Positions 42,101 through 50,769 of a stretch of DNA of 64,000 nt are shown here, in pieces. The stretch's first letter is position 1. Every line of letters begins with the position of its first letter. The DNA lies in the NCBI GenBank assembly GCA_964550795.1, contig CAZKBH010000007.1, positions 56,623 to 120,622 on the forward strand, given 5' to 3'. This stretch comes from M3007 sp964550795 (GTDB lineage Bacteria; Bacteroidota; Bacteroidia; Chitinophagales; Saprospiraceae). Below the pieces are notes generated by a model, which had not been told where the DNA came from, searched no databases, and saw nothing but the letters and a program-made list of their open reading frames with translations. The position numbers and the translations under genes were made by a program.

Positions 42101-42108
42101 CAAAGGTA
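42101..42108 (-). promoter_or_regulatory. -7 box TACCTTTG for tRNA-Arg
   Basis: Perfect TAnnTTTG on the minus strand followed by CGGC, 47 bases upstream of the mature tRNA. Confidence 0.55.
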
Positions 42109-42188
42109 CGCATGTGCGGCGTTTTTTAAAACTCAAACCAAAACTCTTCAAAAAAACTTCTCAACCAAGCCGTTTCAGCACTCGAAAG

Positions 42189-42917
42189 CTACCATTCTTC
42201 CGCAATTTCTCGCAATTCTGCATCAATCCATAGTTTCGCAGATTCGAGCAATTCCTGCGGATCATCGCCCCAGATGGCTTCGCCGAAACGAATTTGTACG
42301 CGCATGTCCTTTTCTCCAAAACGACGCAAAAAATGGGGTAAAAACGTATCTTTCCCAATCCAATGATCCTCCGTTGACGCATAATCAATGGCAAAAGGCA
42401 CGATGGGGATGTTTTCTTCCACGGCCAATTTAAATCCGCCAAGCCTGAAATCGCGCGTAGTTGGGTCGGAATGGGTAGTTCCTTCTGGAAAGAGTATAAC
42501 CGGAAATCCCTCCCGAAGTTTCTCAGAAATACCCTGCAAGGTTCTTTTGCGGCTATCTGCGCTCTCCCGTTTTAAAAATAGCACCCCGCTTACTTTGGAT
42601 CCGTAACCAATTAGCGGCCAGTGCTCTACCTCAGCTTTGGACACCGGATAAGCAAAAACATCGTGCACCAGAACTGCCGGATCGAGGTACGAACGGTGGT
42701 TGCCCATCAAAATGCAGGGAAAATCGGGTGGAGTTCCGCTGGATTTAATTCGAATCCCGATGGCCGGAAGCATGTGTTTAGCCCAATGCTGCCGGATAAG
42801 CATAGAACGCCGAATATCAATGCCCCAGATAAGACTGCTCATCACGATCTGCGTGACGCGAATCGAGGTGTAAAATACGAAATAGAGTAGGCGGCTAAAA
42901 GCGCGGAGTTTTTTCAT
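42189..42917 (-). CDS. PlsC-family acyltransferase
   Basis: Protein of 242 residues. ATG 42917 (MKKLRAFSRLLYFVFYTS) is preferred to a GTG two codons upstream. A membrane anchor precedes the acyltransferase block GNHRSYLDPAVL (HxxxxD), KRESADSRKRTL, and the second block VILFPEGTTHSDP. Family members acylate lysophosphatidate, ornithine lipids or other glycerolipids. It differs clearly from the enzyme at 30239 and may have a different acceptor. Short gap (123 bases) to the divergent gene at 43041. Confidence 0.87.
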   Translation of the reverse strand: MKKLRAFSRLLYFVFYTSIRVTQIVMSSLIWGIDIRRSMLIRQHWAKHMLPAIGIRIKSSGTPPDFPCILMGNHRSYLDPAVLVHDVFAYPVSKAEVEHWPLIGYGSKVSGVLFLKRESADSRKRTLQGISEKLREGFPVILFPEGTTHSDPTTRDFRLGGFKLAVEENIPIVPFAIDYASTEDHWIGKDTFLPHFLRRFGEKDMRVQIRFGEAIWGDDPQELLESAKLWIDAELREIAEEW

Positions 42918-43028
42918 GAGCACTTAGACAAGCGCGGCAAAAATGCTGAAAATTGTCCGTCTTGCAACAAAAAGCTTGGTCCTGGCCTGGAAATACCGCT
43001 TCTTACCACTTGAAACCCACTTGAAAAG

Positions 43029-43036
43029 TATCTTCG
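43029..43036 (+). promoter_or_regulatory. -7 box TATCTTCG abutting the GT-C gene
   Basis: One mismatch to TAnnTTTG, followed by CGCC and ATG 43041. A TTG at 43010-43012 lies at a plausible -33 distance (16 bases). Confidence 0.45.
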
Positions 43037-43040
43037 CGCC

Positions 43041-44417
43041 ATGCGCCACAGATTCCTGCTCCCAATCGTCAGTCTCGTGTTCGCGGGACTGACGATTTTT
43101 TTGGGATATTGCGTACAACGCAGTGATTTTCAAGTCTTCATCGCAGCATACGCGGCGTTTTTTGGGCTGTATGTTTGGGTGGTTTTTTATGCTAAAAAGC
43201 ATTGGTCCGCCGCTCAAATGCGCCACCTGATTTGGCTGGGGATTGCGCTCCGGGTGCTGCTGCTTTTTAGCATTCCCAATCTTTCTGACGATTATGCGCG
43301 GTTTCTTTGGGATGGACACCTAAGCGTGGCAGGGATTCACCCCTTTGTGCACACTCCGAAGTATTTCATTGAAAATCAATTGGTTATTCCGGGCATTACA
43401 CAGGAATTGTTCGCAAAACTTAATTCCCAGGAATACTTTACGGTGTATCCTCCGGTTTGTCAGGCGGTGTTTGCAATGGCTGCCTGGGTTTTTCCCACAA
43501 GCGTGTTGGGCGGGGTGTTTTTGATGAAATTGTTTTTGCTGGGTTGTGAAATCGGCACGATCTGGATTTTGGAACGCCGAAGGGCACTTACACCGCTGAT
43601 ACCACCGAAAAGTGTGGCGCTCCTCAAAGGTGTGCCACACTTATATTACGCCCTGAATCCACTCGTCGTGCTCGAAATCACGGGCAATTGCCACTTCGAG
43701 GGCGCCATGATTTTTTTTCTGTTGGCTGGCATGGTAGCGTTGCAAGACGGTAAAATTGCCAAAGGAGCTCTTTGGTGGGCACTCGCAACGGCCAGCAAAT
43801 TGCTTCCACTTTTGTTTTTGCCGATTGTGTGGCGTTGGTTGGGTTTTCGTAAAGGTCTGACATTCAATGTTTTGTTTGCGGTTTTCAGTTTGTTACTCTT
43901 TGCACCCGTACTGGCAGTTTTGCCCAATATTTTGGAAAGTATAGACCTGTATTTTCGCCAATTTCAATTCAACGCCAGCATTTATTACCTCGTTCGGGAA
44001 ATTGGATTTTTGAAATATGGCTGGGACATTGGCGAGTTTTCCGGCCCGGCGCTGGGTATTATTACGCTCTTCGGAGTGCTCGTTATCGCTTGGTTTACAC
44101 CACAAAAGGACGGACATTCCAGGAAATTGGCCAGCCTCGAAACCGCCATGTTGTTTGCGCTTTTCCTCTACCTCTCGGTGGCCGCCACGGTACAACCCTG
44201 GTACCTTGCGGTGCCGCTGGCTATTTCACTTTTCACCCATTGGCGTTTTATACTAGTCTGGTCAGGTTTGGCCGCCCTTTCGTACAGTCATTATCAAGGC
44301 GGTGCGTATCAAGAACAATACTTGCTGATTGCCCTCGAATACGTTTTGTTGTGGGCGTTTTTCCTGTGGGAGTGCTGGCGGATTTTTGTTCTAAAACCAG
44401 CACAAGTTTCTACTTGA
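43041..44417 (+). CDS. GT-C mannosyltransferase-like membrane protein
   Basis: Protein of 458 residues with about eleven membrane segments. The first extracytoplasmic loop carries NLSDDYARFLWDGHLSVAG and HPFVHTPKYF, with the acidic pair typical of the GT-C catalytic site, and then YFTVYPPVCQAVF, common in polyprenol-phosphate-mannose-dependent alpha-mannosyltransferases (GT87-like, DUF2029 neighbours). Later LEITGNCHFEGAM fits the same group. Substrate and product are not known. It probably elongates a surface glycan or glycolipid. The next gene, gcvP, has its own promoter. Confidence 0.7.
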   Translation: MRHRFLLPIVSLVFAGLTIFLGYCVQRSDFQVFIAAYAAFFGLYVWVVFYAKKHWSAAQMRHLIWLGIALRVLLLFSIPNLSDDYARFLWDGHLSVAGIHPFVHTPKYFIENQLVIPGITQELFAKLNSQEYFTVYPPVCQAVFAMAAWVFPTSVLGGVFLMKLFLLGCEIGTIWILERRRALTPLIPPKSVALLKGVPHLYYALNPLVVLEITGNCHFEGAMIFFLLAGMVALQDGKIAKGALWWALATASKLLPLLFLPIVWRWLGFRKGLTFNVLFAVFSLLLFAPVLAVLPNILESIDLYFRQFQFNASIYYLVREIGFLKYGWDIGEFSGPALGIITLFGVLVIAWFTPQKDGHSRKLASLETAMLFALFLYLSVAATVQPWYLAVPLAISLFTHWRFILVWSGLAALSYSHYQGGAYQEQYLLIALEYVLLWAFFLWECWRIFVLKPAQVST

Positions 44418-44424
44418 ACATTTC

Positions 44425-44432
44425 TACCTTCG
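44425..44432 (+). promoter_or_regulatory. -7 box TACCTTCG for gcvP
   Basis: One mismatch to TAnnTTTG, 54 bases before ATG 44487. The leader is too short for a glycine riboswitch. Confidence 0.45.
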
Positions 44433-44486
44433 CGGCGTTTTTCGAGTCAATCCTACACACTCAACTTTCACCACATTCCACTAAAA

Positions 44487-47372
44487 ATGAGTTTGTTCCC
44501 ACACCCCGACCGCTTCGAGCGTCGGCATATCGGCCCCAGCGAAACCGAGACCCAAGAAATGCTCAAAGTCTTAAACGTTAAGTCATTGGACGAATTGATT
44601 GAGCAAACCGTTCCCGCATCTATTCGATTGAAAAAGCCGCTCAATCTGCCGCCTGCACAGTCTGAGTTTGAATATTTGCAAACCCTTAAACAAGTCTCCC
44701 TGAAAAACAAGGTCATGCGCAGCTACATCGGCATGGGCTATTCAGGTACGATTACGCCACCGGTCATTCTGCGCAACTTGTTCAGCAATCCGGGTTGGTA
44801 CACCCAATACACGCCCTACCAGGCGGAAATCGCGCAAGGCCGCCTCGAAAGCCTGCTCAATTTCCAAACGATGGTTTGTGACCTGACCGGACTGCCCATC
44901 GCCAATGCCAGTTTGCTGGACGAAGGCACCGCAGCCGCTGAGGCCATGAACATGTTTTACCACGAAAAAAATAAACGCGCCAAAGCGGGTGAAGAAGCCA
45001 ATGTTTTTTTTGTGGCCGACACCGTTCTGCCACAGACGATTGATATCCTCAAAACCCGCGCGCTGCCACACGGCATTGAGTTGATCATCGGCGACTGGAA
45101 ATCGTTCCAGTTTTCGGAAAAAACCTTTGGCGTGCTCCTGCAATATCCTGACAGTCAAGGCAATGTGTTGGATTATCGCGCATTTGTGGAAAAAGCCAAG
45201 GCCAGCGGCGCTTACGTCTGTGTCGCTTCAGATTTGCTCTCCCTGGCTTTGCTGACGCCTCCCGGAGAATGGGGGGCTGACGTAGCGGTAGGCAACACCC
45301 AGCGTTTTGGGGTGCCACTCGGCTATGGCGGCCCACACGCTGCTTTTTTTGCCTGCGCAGAAGATTTCAAGCGGCAAATTCCTGGTCGGATTATCGGCGT
45401 TTCGGTGGACAAACACGGCAACCGTGCCCTGCGCATGGCCCTGCAAACTCGCGAACAGCATATCCGTCGCGAAAAGGCGACTTCCAACATCTGCACTGCG
45501 CAAGCCCTGCTCGCAAACATGGCGGCTATGTATGCGGTGTATCACGGCCCTGTGGGAATCCGCGGCATCGCGCAGCGGGCGCACGACATGGCTAAGGCAC
45601 TGGCTACTGCACTCAACGGAGCCGGGTTTAAACAAACCAACGCTCATTTCTTTGATACGCTTCGTTTTGAGTTTGCTGAATCCAAACTCGCCGATATTCG
45701 CGCCAAAGCAATAGCAGCGGGCATCAACTTTTTCTACGAAAAAAACGCCCTGCAAATCGCGCTGGATGAAACCGTTACAGACCAGGATTTGAACGATATT
45801 CTTCAAGTTTTTGGCGTTTCCGGCAGCATTCAAGCGGCTTCTGGTAAAGCACAAATCCCCACTGGATTGTCCCGCGAAAGTGCTTACCTGACCCACCCGG
45901 TGTTCAATAGTTACCACACGGAAAGCGACATGATGCGTTATCTGAAGCGCCTCGAAAATCGAGATTTGTCGTTGATGCACTCCATGATTTCGCTCGGTTC
46001 TTGCACCATGAAATTGAACGCTGCGGCTGAAATGATTCCGGTTAGCTGGGATAATTGGTCGAACATGCACCCATTCATGCCAGTGGATCAGGCACAGGGT
46101 TATGCGCAGATTATCAAGGAGTTAGAGCAATATCTGAACGAAGTTACGGGCTTTACGGCCTGTTCCTTGCAGCCCAACAGCGGCGCGCAGGGTGAATATG
46201 CAGGTTTGATGGCCATTCGTGCTTATCACCAGGCTACCGGCGGCGCACACCGAAATGTGTCGCTCATTCCTTCCTCGGCGCACGGAACCAATCCGGCTTC
46301 CGCAGTAATGGCCGGCATGGAGGTCGTGGTGGTGGCTTGCGACGAACGCGGAAACATTGATGTCGCTGATCTGCGTGCAAAAGCAGAAAAACACGCGGCC
46401 AATCTTTCCTGCCTCATGGTTACGTATCCTTCTACCCACGGGGTGTTCGAGACCAGCATCAAAGAAGTTTGCGACATTATTCACCAACACGGTGGTAAGG
46501 TTTATATGGACGGTGCAAATATGAACGCGCAAGTTGGACTCACCAGCCCAGCAGCGATTGGTGCAGACGTTTGTCACCTGAATTTGCACAAAACATTTGC
46601 CATTCCACACGGGGGCGGCGGCCCTGGCATGGGTCCAATTTGCTGCAATGACAGCCTTGCACCGTACTTGCCCAAGCACGTATTAGCTGAAACGGGCGGC
46701 GAGCATGGAACCACCGCGATTTCTGCGGCACCCTGGGGCAGTGCGAGTATCTTGTTGATTTCCTACGCCTATATCAAAATGTTGGGCGCTGAAGGCGTTA
46801 CCAATGCGACTAAATACGCGATCCTGAATGCCAATTACATGAAGGCTCGTCTTGAAGGTGCTTATGAGATTCTGTACACAGGCGAAAATGGCCGTTGTGC
46901 CCACGAGATGATTGTGGACATGCGCCCCTTCAAATCGCTGGTGGGCGCGGAGGACATTGCCAAGCGCCTGATGGACTACGGTTTCCACGCACCAACCTTG
47001 TCGTTCCCGGTTGCTGGCACAATTATGATTGAACCAACGGAAAGCGAAAGCAAGGCCGAGCTTGACCGTTTTTGCGATGCATTGTTGTCCATCCGCGAAG
47101 AAATTGACTCAATTGCCCGCGGCGACTACGATCTTGAAGACAATCCGCTCCACAATGCCCCGCACACCTGCGAAGTAGCCGTCAGCGATGTCTGGGAGCA
47201 TAAATATTCCCGCGAAAAAGCGGTGTACCCATTGCCTTACCTCCGTCCCCGCCTGTCAAACCATAGCGGACAAGATGGCTTCAAGTTTTGGCCCACAGTT
47301 GGGCGTATTGACCAGGCATTCGGAGACCGGAATTTGGTGTGCACCTGCCCACCGATGGAGGAATACGCATGA
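44487..47372 (+). CDS. gcvP: glycine dehydrogenase (decarboxylating), P protein
   Basis: PLP enzyme of the glycine cleavage system; decarboxylates glycine and passes the aminomethyl group to the lipoyl arm of GcvH. The 961 residues are the fused P1-P2 form. N-terminal features are RRHIGPSETETQEML and SYIGMGYSGTITPPVILRNL; the C-terminal half has SMISLGSCTMKLNA, and the PLP lysine is Lys702 in LHKTFAIPHGGGGPG. It ends with TVGRIDQAFGDRNLVCTCPP. gcvT and gcvH are elsewhere. The DUF2071 gene overlaps its stop by four bases. Confidence 0.98.
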   Translation: MSLFPHPDRFERRHIGPSETETQEMLKVLNVKSLDELIEQTVPASIRLKKPLNLPPAQSEFEYLQTLKQVSLKNKVMRSYIGMGYSGTITPPVILRNLFSNPGWYTQYTPYQAEIAQGRLESLLNFQTMVCDLTGLPIANASLLDEGTAAAEAMNMFYHEKNKRAKAGEEANVFFVADTVLPQTIDILKTRALPHGIELIIGDWKSFQFSEKTFGVLLQYPDSQGNVLDYRAFVEKAKASGAYVCVASDLLSLALLTPPGEWGADVAVGNTQRFGVPLGYGGPHAAFFACAEDFKRQIPGRIIGVSVDKHGNRALRMALQTREQHIRREKATSNICTAQALLANMAAMYAVYHGPVGIRGIAQRAHDMAKALATALNGAGFKQTNAHFFDTLRFEFAESKLADIRAKAIAAGINFFYEKNALQIALDETVTDQDLNDILQVFGVSGSIQAASGKAQIPTGLSRESAYLTHPVFNSYHTESDMMRYLKRLENRDLSLMHSMISLGSCTMKLNAAAEMIPVSWDNWSNMHPFMPVDQAQGYAQIIKELEQYLNEVTGFTACSLQPNSGAQGEYAGLMAIRAYHQATGGAHRNVSLIPSSAHGTNPASAVMAGMEVVVVACDERGNIDVADLRAKAEKHAANLSCLMVTYPSTHGVFETSIKEVCDIIHQHGGKVYMDGANMNAQVGLTSPAAIGADVCHLNLHKTFAIPHGGGGPGMGPICCNDSLAPYLPKHVLAETGGEHGTTAISAAPWGSASILLISYAYIKMLGAEGVTNATKYAILNANYMKARLEGAYEILYTGENGRCAHEMIVDMRPFKSLVGAEDIAKRLMDYGFHAPTLSFPVAGTIMIEPTESESKAELDRFCDALLSIREEIDSIARGDYDLEDNPLHNAPHTCEVAVSDVWEHKYSREKAVYPLPYLRPRLSNHSGQDGFKFWPTVGRIDQAFGDRNLVCTCPPMEEYA

Positions 47373-48088
47373 CTTTCCTAACCGCAGAATGGCGCAAACT
47401 CCTGATGGCCAACTATGTTGTGCCGCCAGAGTTGCTGGCTCCTTATGTCCCATGGGGCACAGAACTGGATTTTTGGCAGGGAAGGTGCTATGTCAGTTTG
47501 GTTGGTTTCATGTTTTTGAAGACCAAATTGTTGGGCTTGCCCATTCCTTTTCACCGAGATTTTGAGGAAGCTAATCTTCGTTTTTACGTGCGCAGAAGGG
47601 TAGGGGACTCGTGGCGGCGCGGGGCGGTTTTTATCAAGGAAATTGTCCCGAAACCCGCTATCTCTCTGGTAGCCAACTTGGTCTATAAGGAAAGCTATAC
47701 GACGCATCGGATGCGGCACACCTGGGATTTGAGTGATGTACAGCATTCGATTACGTACGAATGGAAGCCATTTTTTAGTGGAGATTGGTACAAAATGTCT
47801 GCCAAAGCAGATCCAGTGGCTCAGGCTATACAAAGTGGAAGTGAGGAGGAATTCATCACCGAGCATTACTGGGGATACGCCCGCGCAGGGGAACACAGTG
47901 CCAACGAATATCAGGTGCAACACCCGCGTTGGGATGTGTATAAGGTTCTATCGCATGAGATTTCGGGTGATTTTGGGGAATTATATGGAGCCGCATTTGG
48001 GAAGATTTTGGCGGGAACACCAACTTCTGTGCTCTTAGCTGAAGGCTCCGAAATATCGATCATGCAAAAGACCAATTTGAAAGCGTGA
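47369..48088 (+). CDS. DUF2071 family protein (YqjF-like)
   Basis: Protein of 239 residues. ATG 47369 overlaps the gcvP stop (ATGA), which sets the start and implies coupling. Family features: FLTAEWRKLLMANYVVPPEL near the N-terminus, LVGFMFLKTKLLGLPIPFHR, and NLRFYVRRRVGDSWRRGAVF, as in YqjF and acetoacetate-decarboxylase-like proteins of unknown role. It is cytoplasmic with no signal peptide. The link to glycine cleavage is by position only and may be no more than transcriptional convenience. Confidence 0.8.
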   Translation: MTFLTAEWRKLLMANYVVPPELLAPYVPWGTELDFWQGRCYVSLVGFMFLKTKLLGLPIPFHRDFEEANLRFYVRRRVGDSWRRGAVFIKEIVPKPAISLVANLVYKESYTTHRMRHTWDLSDVQHSITYEWKPFFSGDWYKMSAKADPVAQAIQSGSEEEFITEHYWGYARAGEHSANEYQVQHPRWDVYKVLSHEISGDFGELYGAAFGKILAGTPTSVLLAEGSEISIMQKTNLKA

Positions 48089-48146
48089 GGATTTTTAAAC
48101 AAAGCCATACTTTGGCGCGCCAAACGGCGAACCTAAACCTATCCTC

Positions 48147-50069
48147 ATGGCTTTTATTGACAATCTTTTTCGCAAAAAATCAGTTGAAGACGCCATTTCC
48201 ACGGCAAAAAACGAAGAAATACACGGTTCTGCGGGACTGGACAAAAATCTGGGCGTTCGCGACCTGACTGCGTTGGGCATTGCCGCCATCATTGGCGCTG
48301 GCATTTTCAGCACCATCGGCTCTGCGAGTTTTAACGGTGGTCCGGCGGTTGTGTTCCTTTTTATTTTTACAGCATTGGCCTGTGGCTTTGCCGCTTTTGC
48401 CTACGCGGAGTTTGCCTCCATGATTCCTGTTTCAGGGAGTGCGTACACGTATTCGTACGTCGCTTTTGGGGAATTGTTGGCCTGGATTATTGGCTGGGCC
48501 TTGGTGATGGAGTACGCAGTAGGGAATATCACCGTTGCGGTGTCCTGGTCGGGCTATTTTACGGGCCTTTGTGACAGCGCGGGTTGGCATATACCTGCCT
48601 GGGCAACCATAGATTATGTGTCGGCACAGGCCGGATTTGAGGAGGCTTCGGCGCTGCTCAAAGGTGGCAAAACCACGGCTGATTTCACGCAAGCACAGCA
48701 GGAATCCTACGAGGCGTGGCAGTTTGCGCCGCAAATTGGTGGGTTTCGAACCATTTTGGATATTCCAGCCATTGTGATGTCTATCCTGATTACCGCTTTG
48801 GTGTATATCGGGATGAAAGAATCCAAAACGGCCGGCAACGTGATGGTGGTGTTGAAATTGATCGTCGTGCTGCTCGTCATCATCGTTGGAGCGGGCTATG
48901 TGGATGTGGACAATTGGCATCCTTTTGTGCCGAATGGTTTTGGTGGGGTCATGGCGGGCGTTTCCTCTGTATTTTTTGCTTACATCGGCTTTGATGCCTT
49001 GTCAACCACCGCCGAGGAGTGCAAAAACCCGCAACGGGATTTGCCCCGTGCGATGCTGTATTCCATCATCATTTGTACGGTTTTGTACATCATCATTGCC
49101 CTGGTGTTGACCGGGATGGTGAACTACAAGGAACTGGATGTCAACGATCCCTTGGCGTATGTTTTTCATAAATTGAACCTGAAATGGTTTTCCGGCATCA
49201 TAGCGGTGAGTGCGGTGGTGGCGATGGCGGGCGTTTTTCTGGTCTTCCAACTGGGTCAGCCGCGTATCTGGATGACCATGAGCCGCGATGGTTTGTTGCC
49301 CAAACGTTTTTCCTACATCCACCCGAAATACCGCACCCCAACGTTTGCAACGGTGGTGACCGGCTTTTTTGTCGTAGTGCCGATGTTGTTCATTCCCAGC
49401 GACTTAGTGCTCGATTTGTGCAGTATGGGGACTTTGTTTGCGTTTGTGCTGGTTTGCGCGGGGGTTTTGAAATTGCAGGTGCAGCCCAATGCGCCGAGGG
49501 GGAAATTCCGCACGCCGTACCTCAATGCCAAGTGGATATTCCCAATTGGATTGATCGTGGGTGTGGCGTTTTTGTTCACCAAATACGAGGCCGAAACGAA
49601 GTCCTGGCTGAGTAACGCCCCGGAAATGTACGGAACCGAAAGTCTGCTGAAAAATATCCCGGAAGCAGAAATACCCACCATTCAGCGCACCCTGATTGCT
49701 CGAGACAGTGCTGGTTTTGCCGCAGCCAAAGGCGTGGTGGCCGACTACTTGGATGGCCTGGAAGGGGAAGCTTATGCCCAAACTGTGGATGCCTTACCCT
49801 TGGCGAATTCTGCCAAATACGAGTCTGGATTGCCCCTTTTTACCCACAAAATCCCGATGTGGCTGTTCATTTTCATTTGTCTGATGATGGCTTGGCTGGC
49901 GTTTAAACACAACCTTTCGTTGATCCCCATTTTGGGCTTGGTGTCATGTCTTTACATGATGGCACAGATTCCTGCCAAGAGCTGGCTAGGATTTTTCATC
50001 TGGCTGGCGGCGGGCTTAGTGATTTACTTCGGGTATGGGTATTCGAACAGTAAATTGGCGAAGCGCTAA
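48147..50069 (+). CDS. APC-family cationic amino acid permease
   Basis: Inner-membrane amino acid transporter of 640 residues. The N-terminal signature LTALGIAAIIGAGIFSTIGS is the substrate-binding unwound helix of the APC superfamily; the next helices carry FAAFAYAEFASMIPVSGSAY, typical of the CAT branch. About 12 to 14 membrane segments are seen. It is longer than usual (about 490-550) because of an extra loop of about 60 residues after helix 4 (YVSAQAGFEEASALLKGG) and another near residues 480-560 (WLSNAPEMYGTESLL). Substrate not fixed by sequence. Upstream box TACTTTGG (48108) has one mismatch. Confidence 0.87.
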   Translation: MAFIDNLFRKKSVEDAISTAKNEEIHGSAGLDKNLGVRDLTALGIAAIIGAGIFSTIGSASFNGGPAVVFLFIFTALACGFAAFAYAEFASMIPVSGSAYTYSYVAFGELLAWIIGWALVMEYAVGNITVAVSWSGYFTGLCDSAGWHIPAWATIDYVSAQAGFEEASALLKGGKTTADFTQAQQESYEAWQFAPQIGGFRTILDIPAIVMSILITALVYIGMKESKTAGNVMVVLKLIVVLLVIIVGAGYVDVDNWHPFVPNGFGGVMAGVSSVFFAYIGFDALSTTAEECKNPQRDLPRAMLYSIIICTVLYIIIALVLTGMVNYKELDVNDPLAYVFHKLNLKWFSGIIAVSAVVAMAGVFLVFQLGQPRIWMTMSRDGLLPKRFSYIHPKYRTPTFATVVTGFFVVVPMLFIPSDLVLDLCSMGTLFAFVLVCAGVLKLQVQPNAPRGKFRTPYLNAKWIFPIGLIVGVAFLFTKYEAETKSWLSNAPEMYGTESLLKNIPEAEIPTIQRTLIARDSAGFAAAKGVVADYLDGLEGEAYAQTVDALPLANSAKYESGLPLFTHKIPMWLFIFICLMMAWLAFKHNLSLIPILGLVSCLYMMAQIPAKSWLGFFIWLAAGLVIYFGYGYSNSKLAKR

Positions 50070-50129
50070 AACATGAATGCATAAGTCTATTGATTTGTAT
50101 TAATAGCGCAATTTGCGGCAAAAAACGCC

Positions 50130-50137
50130 TACTTTTG
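50130..50137 (+). promoter_or_regulatory. -7 box TACTTTTG abutting the Uma2 gene
   Basis: Perfect TAnnTTTG with 8 bases to ATG 50146. A TTTG at 50112-50115 lies 14 bases upstream, shorter than the usual -33 spacing. Confidence 0.5.
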
Positions 50138-50145
50138 AAGTCTAA

Positions 50146-50769
50146 ATGCATGAAATTATGGGAGAAACAGCCATCGCTCCGTCTTTTGAACAGGCGAATC
50201 CAGCCTACAATGTCCCGGAAGAACTTATTTATGAGGTTGCTCACGGTAGGCCAATTTATTACCGGGACTACCGGGAAGTGCTCAATGGAAACACAACGCT
50301 CGAAGCAATTATGGCAGACAGTTCATTGCAATCATGGCTAAAAGCTCAAATAACCATTCTACTCGGTAGTTATTACTTAGGAAAAGGCATCGAACTTACC
50401 ACAGGCGAATTGGGGTTGCTTTTAGGCAATGGGGACAGACGAAGCGCTGATATTGCTTTTTACCGCAGGGGCGACTTGGCATTAAATGCGCATTACACCA
50501 AAACCCCACCGGAGGCCATCATCGAAATTGATACACAAATTGATTTAAAAGACGAAAATGAAATGGAGTACGTCCTCGAAAAGATAGATGACTACCTCCA
50601 TTTTGGCGTAAAAAAGATTGTCTGGATTTTTACACGAAGCCGAAAAGTAATGATTGCCACGCCTGTTTCCCCTTGGCTTACTGTGCCGTGGACTTCAGAT
50701 ATTGATATGCTCGACGGGGCATCGTTTAACCTTGAAAAAATGCTTGAAGGCAAAGAGATTGGAAAATGA
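50146..50769 (+). CDS. Uma2-family (DUF820) PD-(D/E)XK nuclease-like protein
   Basis: Protein of 207 residues. Family features: N-terminal FEQANPAYNVPEELIYEVAHG, NTTLEAIMADSSLQSWLKAQ, then RRSADIAFYRRGDL with the conserved Asp, PPEAIIEIDTQIDLKDENEM, where Uma2 usually has (I/V)E(V)xSP, and YLHFGVKKIVWIFTRSRKV. The altered EIDTQ in place of EVxSP leaves catalytic status uncertain. Uma2 genes are spread widely in cyanobacteria and Bacteroidota, and their role is unclear. The gene overlaps the PBP4-type peptidase by four bases. Confidence 0.8.
   Translation: MHEIMGETAIAPSFEQANPAYNVPEELIYEVAHGRPIYYRDYREVLNGNTTLEAIMADSSLQSWLKAQITILLGSYYLGKGIELTTGELGLLLGNGDRRSADIAFYRRGDLALNAHYTKTPPEAIIEIDTQIDLKDENEMEYVLEKIDDYLHFGVKKIVWIFTRSRKVMIATPVSPWLTVPWTSDIDMLDGASFNLEKMLEGKEIGK

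Noticed and set aside
44418..44486. Glycine riboswitch upstream of gcvP
   Set aside because: The gap is only 69 bases and shows no aptamer-like structure.
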